Assembly: GCA_938048695.1 (NCBI GenBank)
Contig: CALIUO010000007.1
Location: 111,556 to 175,555, forward strand
Length of the DNA stretch: 64,000 nucleotides
Direction: 5' to 3'
DNA from: an uncultured SAR86 cluster bacterium
GTDB lineage: Bacteria > Pseudomonadota > Gammaproteobacteria > Magnimaribacterales > Magnimaribacteraceae
The position numbers and the translations under genes were made by a program. This document shows positions 41,643 through 51,414 of this stretch, one piece after another. The notes under the pieces were generated by a model. That model searched no databases. It was not told the DNA's origin and saw only the letters and a program-made list of their open reading frames with translations. Numbering within the stretch: the first letter of the stretch is position 1; the number at the start of each line of letters is the position of its first letter.

Positions 41643-42311
41643 CTATTTTGATTGAATATCTCTGTGAAGAACTGCTGAAAATTCTTCTTTAAAACCTTCC
41701 ATACCAGAAACCAAGCTATCCGATTCAGAAATAAATTTGTTATATGCTATCAAGGCTGGTATTGCTGCAAATAAACCTATTGCAGTCGCTATTAGAGCTT
41801 CGGATATTCCTGGAGCTACAGCAGATAAAGTTGCCTGAGAAGATCCTGCCAATCCTCTAAATGAGTTCATAATTCCCCATACAGTACCAAACAGACCTAT
41901 ATAGGGGCTGACGGAAGCAACAGTGGCAAGGAAAGGTAAATGTTTCTCCAATAAAGCCTGTTCCTTGGCTAATGCGGCTCTCATATTCCTCTGAACACTC
42001 GCCATAACTGTTTTAGAGTCAATATTCTCTTTCTTGAGCCTCTTGTAATCTAAGAAGCCAATCTGGAAGATATATTCCGAACCAAGAGATTGATGTCCTG
42101 CTTCTTGACTAGTGGATAATAGAGCTTCTAATCCTGAGTCAGACCAAAATCTTTCCTCAAATTCTGAAAAATCCTGGCCTACTCTATTTATATAGAGCCA
42201 TCTTTCAAAGATTACCATCCAAGAAGTAATGGAAGCCAGCAAGAGGAGAATGATTACAGATTTAACCACTATACTTGCGTTTAAGAATAATTCTAATATT
42301 GAAAGTTCCAT
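41643..42311 (-). CDS. tolQ: TolQ
   Basis: Three TM; ATVASVSPYIGLFGTVWGIMNSF; GISEALIATAIGLFAAIPALIAYN. Confidence 0.95.
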   Translation of the reverse strand: MELSILELFLNASIVVKSVIILLLLASITSWMVIFERWLYINRVGQDFSEFEERFWSDSGLEALLSTSQEAGHQSLGSEYIFQIGFLDYKRLKKENIDSKTVMASVQRNMRAALAKEQALLEKHLPFLATVASVSPYIGLFGTVWGIMNSFRGLAGSSQATLSAVAPGISEALIATAIGLFAAIPALIAYNKFISESDSLVSGMEGFKEEFSAVLHRDIQSK

Positions 42312-42315
42312 ATTA

Positions 42316-42714
42316 TTAGAGTAGTTTTTTCATGCCCTTATGTAAATACTCTGGAAGAGCAGAAGGCTTAAAAGAATTAGGATTTAAACTACCACATTTG
42401 ATCTTAGCTTCCGCAATAGTTTGATTATCCACTAAGGCAGTCTGCTTAAAATCAAAACTCACTTTTCCTAATTTTTCTAATTTTGTCCTTACTGTTATTT
42501 CATCATCTAGCCTAGCAGGTCTGTGCAATTTCATTTCAAGACCTCTGACTACAAAGATAATTTCTTCCTTCATCAACTTCATTTGCTCATAACCGACTGA
42601 ACGTAAATATTCAGTTCTAGCTCTTTCAAAAAACTTAAGGTAATTTGCGTAGTAAACAACGCCTTGAGCATCAGTATCTTCATAATACACTCTCAAATTA
42701 TAGTCTTGCATCAT
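42316..42714 (-). CDS. ybgC: Tol-Pal associated acyl-CoA thioesterase YbgC
   Basis: YEDTDAQGVVYYANYLKFFERARTEYLR (hotdog active site). Confidence 0.95.
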   Translation of the reverse strand: MMQDYNLRVYYEDTDAQGVVYYANYLKFFERARTEYLRSVGYEQMKLMKEEIIFVVRGLEMKLHRPARLDDEITVRTKLEKLGKVSFDFKQTALVDNQTIAEAKIKCGSLNPNSFKPSALPEYLHKGMKKLL

Positions 42715-43127
42715 TCAATATCTTCGTGAAGAGCTATGTCTTCAGAGTAAAGTTCCTTCAATAAGAATATAAAGTCATCCCATAATAGATCAGCTGTAAA
42801 AGGAGAATCTATATGGAGTTTGGGATTAATTGCCCCTAATGGGACTCTAACTTTTATGGGTCGCCTATCAAATTTATAAACTAAAGCAGGAATACCTTTA
42901 TTCTTGGTGGCATCTAAGACTTGCTTCCACCAGGCCTCTAAGGGTTCTGCACCTGACCCATATCGCTTACATTCCAAGTACCACCTACCTAGCATCAAGT
43001 CGGGTAAATGCTTTTCTCGAGTTTGCTCTAGTATCCTTCTTATATTATTTTTTAAACCTAAATCATTAGTAAGTAAATTAGCCACCTCCCTCTCGAAAGA
43101 AGCTCCTTTATTTCTTGAATTAGTCAT
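42711..43127 (-). CDS. Small PD-(D/E)XK nuclease, phage/Hjc-like
   Basis: NKGASFEREVANLL...PDLMLGRWYLECKRYG: conserved E, PD and ExK; EAWWKQVLDATKNKGIPALVYKFDRRPIKV. Confidence 0.8.
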   Translation of the reverse strand: MTNSRNKGASFEREVANLLTNDLGLKNNIRRILEQTREKHLPDLMLGRWYLECKRYGSGAEPLEAWWKQVLDATKNKGIPALVYKFDRRPIKVRVPLGAINPKLHIDSPFTADLLWDDFIFLLKELYSEDIALHEDIE

Positions 43128-43128
43128 A

Positions 43129-43875
43129 TCAATCTAGTTGATCCAACATACCTTCAGCAAACTCTATATTGGAAGTTACATTTTGCGTATCGTCTAAATC
43201 TTCAAGCATCTCTAATAATTTAAACACCTTAAGGGAAGTATCTAAATCGGCTTGAACAGTTGTTTCCGGTACCAAAGAAATTTCTGAATCGTCTATTTTT
43301 ATTTCTTTATCAGATAGAGCTTTTTTAATATTTTCAAAATCTTCAGGTGCGGAACTAACAGTTATTGATTCATCTTCATTGATTTCTATATCTTCTGCGC
43401 CAGCTTCTATGGATATCTCCATGACCTCATCTGCATTATTCTCAGAAGAGGTAGTTATTATTCCTTTCTTTTCAAATAAATACGAAACGGATCCATTAGT
43501 CCCTAGATTACCTCCAGATTTAGTAAAAGCATGCCTTACCTCAGCAACTGTTCTATTATTATTATCGGTCATGGATTCGACCATTATAGCGATCCCACCT
43601 GGACCATAACCCTCAAAACTAACTTCTTCTAAATTTTCTCCTTCTAAACCACCTGCCCCTCTCTGAATCGCCCTTTCAATTGTATCTTTTGTCATATTTG
43701 CCGCTAGGGCTTTATCAACAGCTGTTCTTAATCTTGGGTTATCATCAGGAACACCTCCCCCTAACTTGGCAGCAACTGTAAGTTCTCTGATTAGAACAGA
43801 AAAAATCTTACCCCTTTTTGCATCCTGTCTACCTTTACGATGCTTAATATTTGCCCATTTTGAATGACCAGCCAC
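43129..43875 (-). CDS. yebC: YebC/PmpR family transcriptional/translational regulator
   Basis: MAGHSKWANIKHRKGRQDAKRGKIFSVLIREL. Confidence 0.96.
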   Translation of the reverse strand: MAGHSKWANIKHRKGRQDAKRGKIFSVLIRELTVAAKLGGGVPDDNPRLRTAVDKALAANMTKDTIERAIQRGAGGLEGENLEEVSFEGYGPGGIAIMVESMTDNNNRTVAEVRHAFTKSGGNLGTNGSVSYLFEKKGIITTSSENNADEVMEISIEAGAEDIEINEDESITVSSAPEDFENIKKALSDKEIKIDDSEISLVPETTVQADLDTSLKVFKLLEMLEDLDDTQNVTSNIEFAEGMLDQLD

Positions 43876-43876
43876 T

Positions 43877-45652
43877 TTAAACCTCCTTATCTAACCCATG
43901 AAATCTTATATGAAGTTCTTCTAATTGATCTTGAGCAGCTTCACCTGGAGCGTCTGTTAATAGACAGGATGCAGTTTGGGTTTTTGGAAAAGCTATAACG
44001 TCTCTTATAGATTCTGAACCTGTCATTAGCATGATCATCCTATCAAAGCCAATAGCAAGACCTGCATGAGGAGGACAGCCATGCTGTAAGGCTGATATGA
44101 GAAAACCAAACTTTTCTTCTGCTTCCTGGTCATTTATATTCAAAAGTTCCAAGACTGCTTGCTGCATTTCTTTATCATGAATTCTTACTGAACCACCACC
44201 TAATTCTGTACCATTCAAAACCACATCGTAAGCATCAGTGATTGCTTCTAAGGGGTCCTGCTTCAAATCCTCAACACTACAACTTGGGGCAGTGAAAGGA
44301 TGATGAAGTGGGGTGAGTTCCCCAGATTTATTTTTTTCAAACATTGGAAAATCTACTACCCAACACGGTGCCCAATCGCATGTCAAGAGATCAAGATCTT
44401 TTGCCACTAAATCTCTCAAGGCAGCCAAAGAATCATTTACTACGTTATTTTTACCAGCACCAAAGAAAATTATATCTCCTTCCTTTACTTCTAATATCTT
44501 CACAAGAGAATCGATTATTGAGTCTTCAATGAACTTTATAATCGGAGATTGAAGGCCGTCTTTACCCTTGTCAGGATCGTCAACACGTATATAAGCTAGG
44601 CCCTTGGCACCATAGTTTCCTACGAAGTCAGTGTATTCATCGATTTGTTTTCTTGTCAAAGATTTACCATTGGGAACTCTCAAAGCGGCAATTCTAGAAT
44701 CTGGATCATTTGCAGGTTCATTGAATACCTTAAAATCACAATCTTTAAATAAATCTTTTACCTCAATTAGTTCTAAGGGATTTCTTAAGTCTGGCTTATC
44801 AATACCATATTTTGAAATAGCCTCGTGGTAAGGAATTTTTGGAAATTCACCTAAATCAATTGACAAAGTTTGCATAAAAACTTCTTTAATCATCTCAGTA
44901 ATCAATGCTATAACTTCTTCAGAATCCACAAATGATAGCTCTATATCAAGTTGGGTAAATTCTGGTTGTCTGTCAGCCCTTAGATCTTCATCTCTAAAAC
45001 ATTTAGCAAATTGAAAATATTTTTCGAAACCTGAAGCCATGAGAGTTTGCTTAAAAAGCTGGGGCGACTGAGGCAACGCAAAAAACTGACCGGGAAATGT
45101 CCTACTTGGCACCAAATAATCCCTAGCCCCCTCAGGGGTGGCCTTTGTAAGTATAGGCGTTTCAATTTCGATAAAATCCTGTTTAGTCAAAAAGCTCCTA
45201 AAGACAGAGGAAGCTTTTGATCTCAACCTTAGATTTTCTTGCATTTCTGGTCTTCTTAAATCTAAGAATCTATATTTCAAACGTGTCTCTTCGCCGACAG
45301 ATGTATATTCATCAAGTTGGAAGGGAATTGGCAAGGAAGGATTTAAAATTTCTAATTGAGTTGCAACTATCTCAACTTGTCCAGTTTCTAAATTACTATT
45401 TTCAGTTCCATCCGGTCTTTTCCTAACCAAACCAGAAGAGAAAATTACGTATTCATTCCTACAAGTTTCTGCAAGCGAGAAAGTACTATCCGAATCTGGA
45501 TTGTAAACAACTTGAACAAGTCCGTCTTCGTCACGTAGATCAAAGAATATTACTCCTCCATGATCTCTTCTTCTGTGAATCCAACCAGTTACCGAAATCT
45601 CCTGGCCTATTAAGTCTTCGGTAACTTGATTACATTTATGTGTTCTTTTCAT
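43877..45652 (-). CDS. aspS: Aspartyl-tRNA synthetase
   Basis: [64 protein letters not shown]. Start placed at 45652; the track ORF extends to 45778. Confidence 0.96.
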   Translation of the reverse strand: MKRTHKCNQVTEDLIGQEISVTGWIHRRRDHGGVIFFDLRDEDGLVQVVYNPDSDSTFSLAETCRNEYVIFSSGLVRKRPDGTENSNLETGQVEIVATQLEILNPSLPIPFQLDEYTSVGEETRLKYRFLDLRRPEMQENLRLRSKASSVFRSFLTKQDFIEIETPILTKATPEGARDYLVPSRTFPGQFFALPQSPQLFKQTLMASGFEKYFQFAKCFRDEDLRADRQPEFTQLDIELSFVDSEEVIALITEMIKEVFMQTLSIDLGEFPKIPYHEAISKYGIDKPDLRNPLELIEVKDLFKDCDFKVFNEPANDPDSRIAALRVPNGKSLTRKQIDEYTDFVGNYGAKGLAYIRVDDPDKGKDGLQSPIIKFIEDSIIDSLVKILEVKEGDIIFFGAGKNNVVNDSLAALRDLVAKDLDLLTCDWAPCWVVDFPMFEKNKSGELTPLHHPFTAPSCSVEDLKQDPLEAITDAYDVVLNGTELGGGSVRIHDKEMQQAVLELLNINDQEAEEKFGFLISALQHGCPPHAGLAIGFDRMIMLMTGSESIRDVIAFPKTQTASCLLTDAPGEAAQDQLEELHIRFHGLDKEV

Positions 45653-45659
45653 TAGTTCT

Positions 45660-45929
45660 TTAAGAAGATATTTCTTTTTTTGATGTGTCTTTTTTATCTT
45701 TTGATGTTGTTGAAGATTGACTTTCGTTATCACTTTTTGCGATGTTTTTCTTGCTACCAGTCTTAAAGTCCGTTTCATACCAACCAGTGCCCTTTAATCT
45801 GAAGGAAGGAGCTGTAGGCATTTGAACTAGATCAGGATTTTTGCTCTTGAATTCATCTAATTCTGAGATTCTCATTTGTTGCTCAAAAATCTCATCAGTT
45901 TTTGTATTCTTGAAAATATATGTTGGCAT
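45660..45929 (-). CDS. FmdB-like small protein lacking zinc-ribbon cysteines
   Basis: [27 protein letters not shown]...[23 protein letters not shown]: typical FmdB framing but no Cys. Confidence 0.75.
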   Translation of the reverse strand: MPTYIFKNTKTDEIFEQQMRISELDEFKSKNPDLVQMPTAPSFRLKGTGWYETDFKTGSKKNIAKSDNESQSSTTSKDKKDTSKKEISS

Positions 45930-46043
45930 AAAGGATTACCTTGTAAATAAGAACTGTTTATTATTCCACATCATAATTATACCAATTTTAATTATATAGA
46001 TTCTCTAAAACTAGCTATATGTTAGTATTAATGACCAATTTAT

Positions 46044-47321
46044 ATGAAAGCTTCACAGTTAATTTTAGGAACTCAAAGAGAAAATCCAGCGGATGCTGAG
46101 ATTATTAGCCATCAATTGATGATCAGGGCAGGCCTTGTTAGACAAGTATCGTCAGGTATTTACAACTGGTTGCCTCTGGGTAAAAAAATCCTTCAAAAAG
46201 TAGAAAATATAATTAGAAAAGAGATGGATGTTGCAGGAGGTCAGGAAATATTAATGCCTATGGTTCAACCAGCTTCATTATGGGAAGATTCAGGAAGGAT
46301 AGATCAATATGGGCAGGAACTTCTGGTCTTTCTTGATAGACACGAGAATAAATTCTGTTTAGGACCAACTCACGAGGAGATTATTACTGACTTATGTAAA
46401 AATCTCTTAACCAGTTACAAACAACTTCCAGTAACTTTGTATCAAATTCAAACCAAGTTCAGAGATGAAATAAGACCGAGATTCGGTGTAATGAGGTCTA
46501 GAGAATTCTTGATGAAAGATGCATATTCATTCGATTTAGATAAAGATGGATTAGATCGTAGTTACGCAATTATGAAAGAGACCTATATAAAGATTTTTGA
46601 TAATTTAGGTTTAGATTACAGGGTGGTGAAAGCAGATAGTGGAGCTATAGGTGGCTCAGATTCTGAAGAATTTCATGTTTTAGCAGATTCAGGTGAAGAT
46701 CTTTTAGCGTTTAGCGATAAAAGTGAATACGCTATAAATGCAGAGTTGTTAACTGAACTCCAAGAAGGTCAAGACGCCTACTCTCTTGATGGAAAGCCAA
46801 GTCCAGACGGTAAAGGCCTTCTTAGATTAAAAAAAGGAATTGAGGTCGGACATATTTTTAAACTAGGAAAAAAATACTCCCAAACACTAAATCTTAGAAT
46901 ACAGGGAGAAAATAGTGATATCCACCCTGAGATGGGTTGCTATGGTATTGGTGCTTCCAGGATAGTAGCGGCTGCGATTGAACAGAATCATGATGAAAAA
47001 GGGATAATTTGGCCTAAAGCTTTAGCTCCTTTCGAAGTTGCTATAGTTGAAGTTAATCCCAAGAAAAAAGAGGAAATTTCAATTCAGTGTTCTGATATAT
47101 ATAACTTACTTAAAGAAAATGACATCGAAGTTTTATGGGATGACAGAGAAAAAAGACCTGGAGTAAAGTTTCACGATATGGAAGTAATTGGAACTCCTAT
47201 AACAGTTATTATTGGAGAAAGAACACTAGAAACTGGTGAGATCGAAATCAAAAAGAGGTTAGATGAGAAACCACAATTAGTCTCTCATCAGGACCTTATA
47301 TCAGCGATAAAGACTAACTAA
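46044..47321 (+). CDS. proS: Prolyl-tRNA synthetase lacking the INS editing domain
   Basis: MKASQLILGTQRENPADAEIISHQLMIRAGLVRQVSSGIYNWLPLG; FRDEIRPRFGVMRSREFLMKDAYSF; only 425 aa. Confidence 0.95.
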   Translation: MKASQLILGTQRENPADAEIISHQLMIRAGLVRQVSSGIYNWLPLGKKILQKVENIIRKEMDVAGGQEILMPMVQPASLWEDSGRIDQYGQELLVFLDRHENKFCLGPTHEEIITDLCKNLLTSYKQLPVTLYQIQTKFRDEIRPRFGVMRSREFLMKDAYSFDLDKDGLDRSYAIMKETYIKIFDNLGLDYRVVKADSGAIGGSDSEEFHVLADSGEDLLAFSDKSEYAINAELLTELQEGQDAYSLDGKPSPDGKGLLRLKKGIEVGHIFKLGKKYSQTLNLRIQGENSDIHPEMGCYGIGASRIVAAAIEQNHDEKGIIWPKALAPFEVAIVEVNPKKKEEISIQCSDIYNLLKENDIEVLWDDREKRPGVKFHDMEVIGTPITVIIGERTLETGEIEIKKRLDEKPQLVSHQDLISAIKTN

Positions 47322-48492
47322 GTCTCTCAATTATCATTGCGTTAGCAGTTCCGCCGCCTTCACAAATTGCTTGCAAGCCAAATTTTGCCTCGCGTCTCTC
47401 TAATTCATGTAGCAAAGTTGTCATCAGCTTTGCACCAGTTCCTCCTAGAGGATGACCCAAAGCCATAGCTCCACCATTCACATTTAATTTATCTAGATCA
47501 GCATTAAGTTCTTTTGCCCAAGCTAGAGGAACGGGAGCAAATGCTTCATTAACTTCATAAAGATCTATATCTTCTATTTTCATAGAGGCTTTTTCTAATA
47601 CTGTTTTTGAAGCAGGTATAGGTCCTGTCAGCATGATAATAGGGTCATCGCCTGCCAAGGCTAGTGCAACTACCTTTGCTCTTGGTTTGATGCCGAGTTT
47701 TTCAAGTCCAGCATCATTTACAAGCATAACAGCCGCAGCACCATCACATATTTGACTTGATGTTCCTGCAGTTAACACACCATCTTCAGACAATGTATTT
47801 AGACCAGAAAGGCTTTCTGAGCTTGCATCAAATCTTATGCCTTCGTCAACAGTTACCATCTCTTTATCACCATTTGGCAAGTCACCTTCTACTGGAACTA
47901 TTTCTCTATCAAAATAACCACCCTCTGTAGCATTTACAGCTTTTTGATGACTCGCTAGTGCAAAAGAGTCTAATTCCTCTCTAGACATATTCCATCTGTC
48001 AGCCATCATTTCGGCTCCTGTAAATTGACTAAATTGGACTCCGGGATATCTTTCACTTGTTCCCTTTCCTCCATATGGCTGTCCATGACCTGCTTTGAAA
48101 CTATCGATAACAGCAGCACCTATTGGAACTTGGCTCATCACTTCCACTCCACCTGCTATGACAATATCTTGAGTCTCAGACATAACTGCCTGTGCGGCGA
48201 AGTGTATAGCTTGTTGTGATGATCCGCACTGTCTATCAACAGTTGTTCCTGGAACTGATTCAGGGAGCGAAGAAGCAAGTACAGCATTTCTTGCAACATT
48301 ACCTGACTGTGCTCCAGATTGACTGACACATCCAAAAATTACATCATCTATTAATTCGGGCTTAACCCCTGTTCTTTGAACGATTTCGTCTAAAACTAAA
48401 GCTCCTAAGTCTGTTGGATGCCATTGGCTTAGTTTGCCATTTTTTCGTCCACCTGGTGTCCTTACCGCACCTACAATATATGCGTTTCCCAT
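47314..48492 (-). CDS. Acetyl-CoA C-acyltransferase (thiolase)
   Basis: VDRQCGSSQQAIHFAAQAV; NVNGGAMALGHPLGGTGAKLM; CEGGGTANAMI. Confidence 0.94.
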   Translation of the reverse strand: MGNAYIVGAVRTPGGRKNGKLSQWHPTDLGALVLDEIVQRTGVKPELIDDVIFGCVSQSGAQSGNVARNAVLASSLPESVPGTTVDRQCGSSQQAIHFAAQAVMSETQDIVIAGGVEVMSQVPIGAAVIDSFKAGHGQPYGGKGTSERYPGVQFSQFTGAEMMADRWNMSREELDSFALASHQKAVNATEGGYFDREIVPVEGDLPNGDKEMVTVDEGIRFDASSESLSGLNTLSEDGVLTAGTSSQICDGAAAVMLVNDAGLEKLGIKPRAKVVALALAGDDPIIMLTGPIPASKTVLEKASMKIEDIDLYEVNEAFAPVPLAWAKELNADLDKLNVNGGAMALGHPLGGTGAKLMTTLLHELERREAKFGLQAICEGGGTANAMIIERLS

Positions 48493-48516
48493 AATCTCTC
48501 CTAATTATTCATGAAA

Positions 48517-48539
48517 GTGGCGACCTTTATAGTCGCCAC
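48517..48539 (-). terminator. GC-rich hairpin downstream of recA (candidate terminator)
   Basis: GTGGCGAC-ctttata-GTCGCCAC, perfect 8-bp stem, 7-nt loop; only a short T-run follows on the minus strand. Confidence 0.55.
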
Positions 48540-48581
48540 ATTAGAATCCTATAACAAAATAGGCTTTAAGAGAAAGAGAAA

Positions 48582-49601
48582 TTAATCTTCTTTATTGAGT
48601 GAATCTAAAACCTGTTTTTCTATTGTTTTTAATAATTTAGGGTTCTGCTCTAAGAATTCAATAGAATTGGCTTTACCTTGACCAATCTTCTCGCCGTTAT
48701 AGCTGTACCAAGCACCAGCCTTTTCAATAATATCAAGATCAGCACCTTTATCTATAAGTTCGCCTAATCTATTTATACCTTTGTTATAGAGTATTTGAAA
48801 TTCTGCCTGTTTAAATGGCGGTGATACTTTGTTTTTTACAACTTTAACTCTTGTTTCATTGCCAACAGCCTCGTCACCATCTTTGACGGTGCCTATCCTT
48901 CTTATATCCATTCTTACTGAAGAATAGAATTTGAGAGCGTTTCCACCCGCTGTTGTTTCAGGGCTCCCAAACATGACACCTATCTTATGCCTTATTTGAT
49001 TTATAAAAATAACTAAAGTATCTGACCTCTGTACATTGCCTGTTATTTTCCTGAGAGCTTGGGACATCAATCTCGCTTGAAGTCCAACATGATGATCACC
49101 CATTTCACCCTCAATTTCGGCTTTAGGTACCAAAGCAGCTACAGAATCAATAACCAATATGTCTATACCACCTGACGCTACCATGATATCGGCTACTTCT
49201 AATGCTTGCTCACCAGTATCTGGTTGAGAAACCAATAGTTCGTCAACATTGACTCCCAGTTTTTCTGCATATATTGGATCTAAAGCATGCTCTGCATCAA
49301 TAAAGGCAGCTGTACCACCCATTTTTTGACATTGAGCTATTACTTCTAATGTGAGTGTCGTCTTACCAGAGGACTCGGGGCCATAAATTTCTACAATCCT
49401 TCCTCTAGGTAATCCCCCTATGCCTAAGGCTATATCTAATCCAAGTGAACCAGTTGGAATAGCAGGTATTTTTTCACGCGCTTTCTCTCCCATACGCATG
49501 ACAGTACCTGAACCAAACTGTCTCTCAATTTGTCCTAAAGCACTATCCAGTTGTTTGGATTTATCTCCTTCTTTTATGTCTGTCACCTTTTTTTGAGCCA
49601 T
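48582..49601 (-). CDS. recA: Recombinase RecA
   Basis: [48 protein letters not shown]. Confidence 0.98.
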   Translation of the reverse strand: MAQKKVTDIKEGDKSKQLDSALGQIERQFGSGTVMRMGEKAREKIPAIPTGSLGLDIALGIGGLPRGRIVEIYGPESSGKTTLTLEVIAQCQKMGGTAAFIDAEHALDPIYAEKLGVNVDELLVSQPDTGEQALEVADIMVASGGIDILVIDSVAALVPKAEIEGEMGDHHVGLQARLMSQALRKITGNVQRSDTLVIFINQIRHKIGVMFGSPETTAGGNALKFYSSVRMDIRRIGTVKDGDEAVGNETRVKVVKNKVSPPFKQAEFQILYNKGINRLGELIDKGADLDIIEKAGAWYSYNGEKIGQGKANSIEFLEQNPKLLKTIEKQVLDSLNKED

Positions 49602-49628
49602 AATATTTCTCCGTTAGAATATTATCGC

Positions 49629-49634
49629 ATTATA
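49629..49634 (-). promoter_or_regulatory. recA -10 hexamer TATAAT
   Basis: Minus strand TTTTGTATAATGCG adjoining the SOS box; GGAG Shine-Dalgarno follows before the ATG. Confidence 0.6.
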
Positions 49635-49639
49635 CAAAA

Positions 49640-49659
49640 TACTGTATAAATAAACAGTA
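49640..49659. promoter_or_regulatory. LexA (SOS) box upstream of recA
   Basis: TACTGTATAAATAAACAGTA: CTGT-N8-ACAG, two mismatches to E. coli TACTGTATATATATACAGTA. Confidence 0.9.
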
Positions 49660-49672
49660 TTATTTTAATAAT

Positions 49673-50161
49673 TTAATTTAACAGTAATATTGCTTTCTCC
49701 AAAGCTTTTACTACAGTTTGGTATCTTACTTCATTTCTATTACCATCAAAGTAACAGGTTTCTTGTACTTCAATATCTTCATTGAACTTCCAAGCAATGC
49801 AAACTGTGCCCACAGGCCTTTCGGGTGAGCCACCTCCTGGTCCAGCTATTCCACTTATTGCAATGCCCAGATTTGCCTTACTTTCTCTCAACGCTCCAGC
49901 AACCATCTCTTTGACAACTTGCTCACTCACTGCCCCAAAAGATTTAAGAGTTTCCTTAGAAACACCCAAAACCTTGTGTTTAGATATATTAGAGTAAGTG
50001 ATAAAGCTACTTCCAAACCATGCCGAACTTCCAGGTACAGAAACTATAGATTGAGATAGCAAACCTCCAGTGCAAGACTCTGCAGCAGTGAAGTACATAT
50101 TATCTTTCTGCAGTAATGCTCCTAAATTAGTGCTAAGAATTTCTAAATTATTTAAGTCCAA
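49673..50161 (-). CDS. pncC: Nicotinamide-nucleotide amidase (CinA C-terminal domain)
   Basis: TAAESCTGGLLSQSIVSVPGSSAWFGSSFITYSN; GIAGPGGGSPERPVGTVCIA. Confidence 0.93.
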   Translation of the reverse strand: MDLNNLEILSTNLGALLQKDNMYFTAAESCTGGLLSQSIVSVPGSSAWFGSSFITYSNISKHKVLGVSKETLKSFGAVSEQVVKEMVAGALRESKANLGIAISGIAGPGGGSPERPVGTVCIAWKFNEDIEVQETCYFDGNRNEVRYQTVVKALEKAILLLN

Positions 50162-50255
50162 TTTACAAAGTAGTATTTGTAACTATTAGAACAGAAAACT
50201 TATCTTTGTCTAGAAGATGGTTACCCTAATATTGGTTAACTGGTAAACTGAAGAT

Positions 50256-50579
50256 ATGGCTTTCATTGTTGGAGATGCTTGCGTTAAATGCAAGCTTACA
50301 GACTGTGTTGAAGTATGTCCTGTAGATTGTTTCTACGAAGGACCAAATATGCTGGTCATAAATCCCGATGAATGTATAGATTGTGCCTTATGTGAACCAG
50401 AGTGTCCTATAGAAGCTATATACTCAGAAGATGAAGTTCCGGAAGACCAGATAGAATATATTGAGCTCAATGCTGAGCTATGCATGGAATGGCCAAATAT
50501 TGTAGAACAAAAAGATCCTTTACCTGATTCAGAAGACTGGAAAGAAGTAAAAGGTAAGTTCGATATGATCGAGCGCTAA
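50256..50579 (+). CDS. fdxA: 7Fe ferredoxin FdxA
   Basis: [43 protein letters not shown]. Confidence 0.95.
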   Translation: MAFIVGDACVKCKLTDCVEVCPVDCFYEGPNMLVINPDECIDCALCEPECPIEAIYSEDEVPEDQIEYIELNAELCMEWPNIVEQKDPLPDSEDWKEVKGKFDMIER

Positions 50580-51376
50580 GAATTTCTAAACTTTTTAAAG
50601 ATAAAGACGATTGAAATTCCCATCAAAGATCCAACCGATAATGAAGTAAAATTTAGATCAGAGTCGTGACTATATCCTTGCATCCAAAGCAAGGGTACGC
50701 AAAAAATTATTAGTCCAAAAAATACTGCTAACAAGAAATCTTTATGTTTCTCGTATAGAAGTTGTATTACTCTAACTATACTGAATAAGCCAAGTACTGC
50801 ACCGCTGAGAAATATAGAAATTATTGTGAAGTCTAAATCCCTAACCGCCAGCAAAATTGATTGGTAAGAACCCATTAAAAGAAGAATAAAGCTTCCAGAA
50901 ATGCCCGGGACAACTAAAGCAGAGATAGCTATAAATCCTGAAAAGAATAAATAGAGGGGACTTATGGTTGCCAAATCTTTTTCGGGAAGAAGGTAAAGAA
51001 AACTACAAATAATAAAGGAGAGAATTATTCCAATAACAAATGGTCTTGAGATTTTGGGTTTCAGTGGTTCTAGAAATGCTGAAAAAACCAGAACTGCTGA
51101 TAAGAAGGCTTTAAATGCCGCTGGATAAACCGCCATTAAAAATAAGATTAATGATGAAAGGGTAAAGATGGAAATTACCATTCCTAAAAAAAGTACTAGA
51201 ATGTAATTACCATCTATGTGATCCCAAGAATCACCATATCTACCTTGTTTTAATAACCGTAAAAGGGAAATATCAAAGGAACGGATAGCTTCTATTAGTC
51301 TTTCGTAAACACCTAAGATAAGAGCTATAGTACCTCCTGACACCCCAGGTATGACCTCTGCTATGCCCATAGCCAT
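50576..51376 (-). CDS. DUF368 (PopT-type) membrane protein, likely undecaprenyl-phosphate translocase
   Basis: [28 protein letters not shown] and [18 protein letters not shown] repeats. Confidence 0.88.
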   Translation of the reverse strand: MAMGIAEVIPGVSGGTIALILGVYERLIEAIRSFDISLLRLLKQGRYGDSWDHIDGNYILVLFLGMVISIFTLSSLILFLMAVYPAAFKAFLSAVLVFSAFLEPLKPKISRPFVIGIILSFIICSFLYLLPEKDLATISPLYLFFSGFIAISALVVPGISGSFILLLMGSYQSILLAVRDLDFTIISIFLSGAVLGLFSIVRVIQLLYEKHKDFLLAVFFGLIIFCVPLLWMQGYSHDSDLNFTSLSVGSLMGISIVFIFKKFRNS

Positions 51377-51414
51377 TCCCTTAAAGAATAGGGTAAATTT
51401 ACTATTCTCTATAT

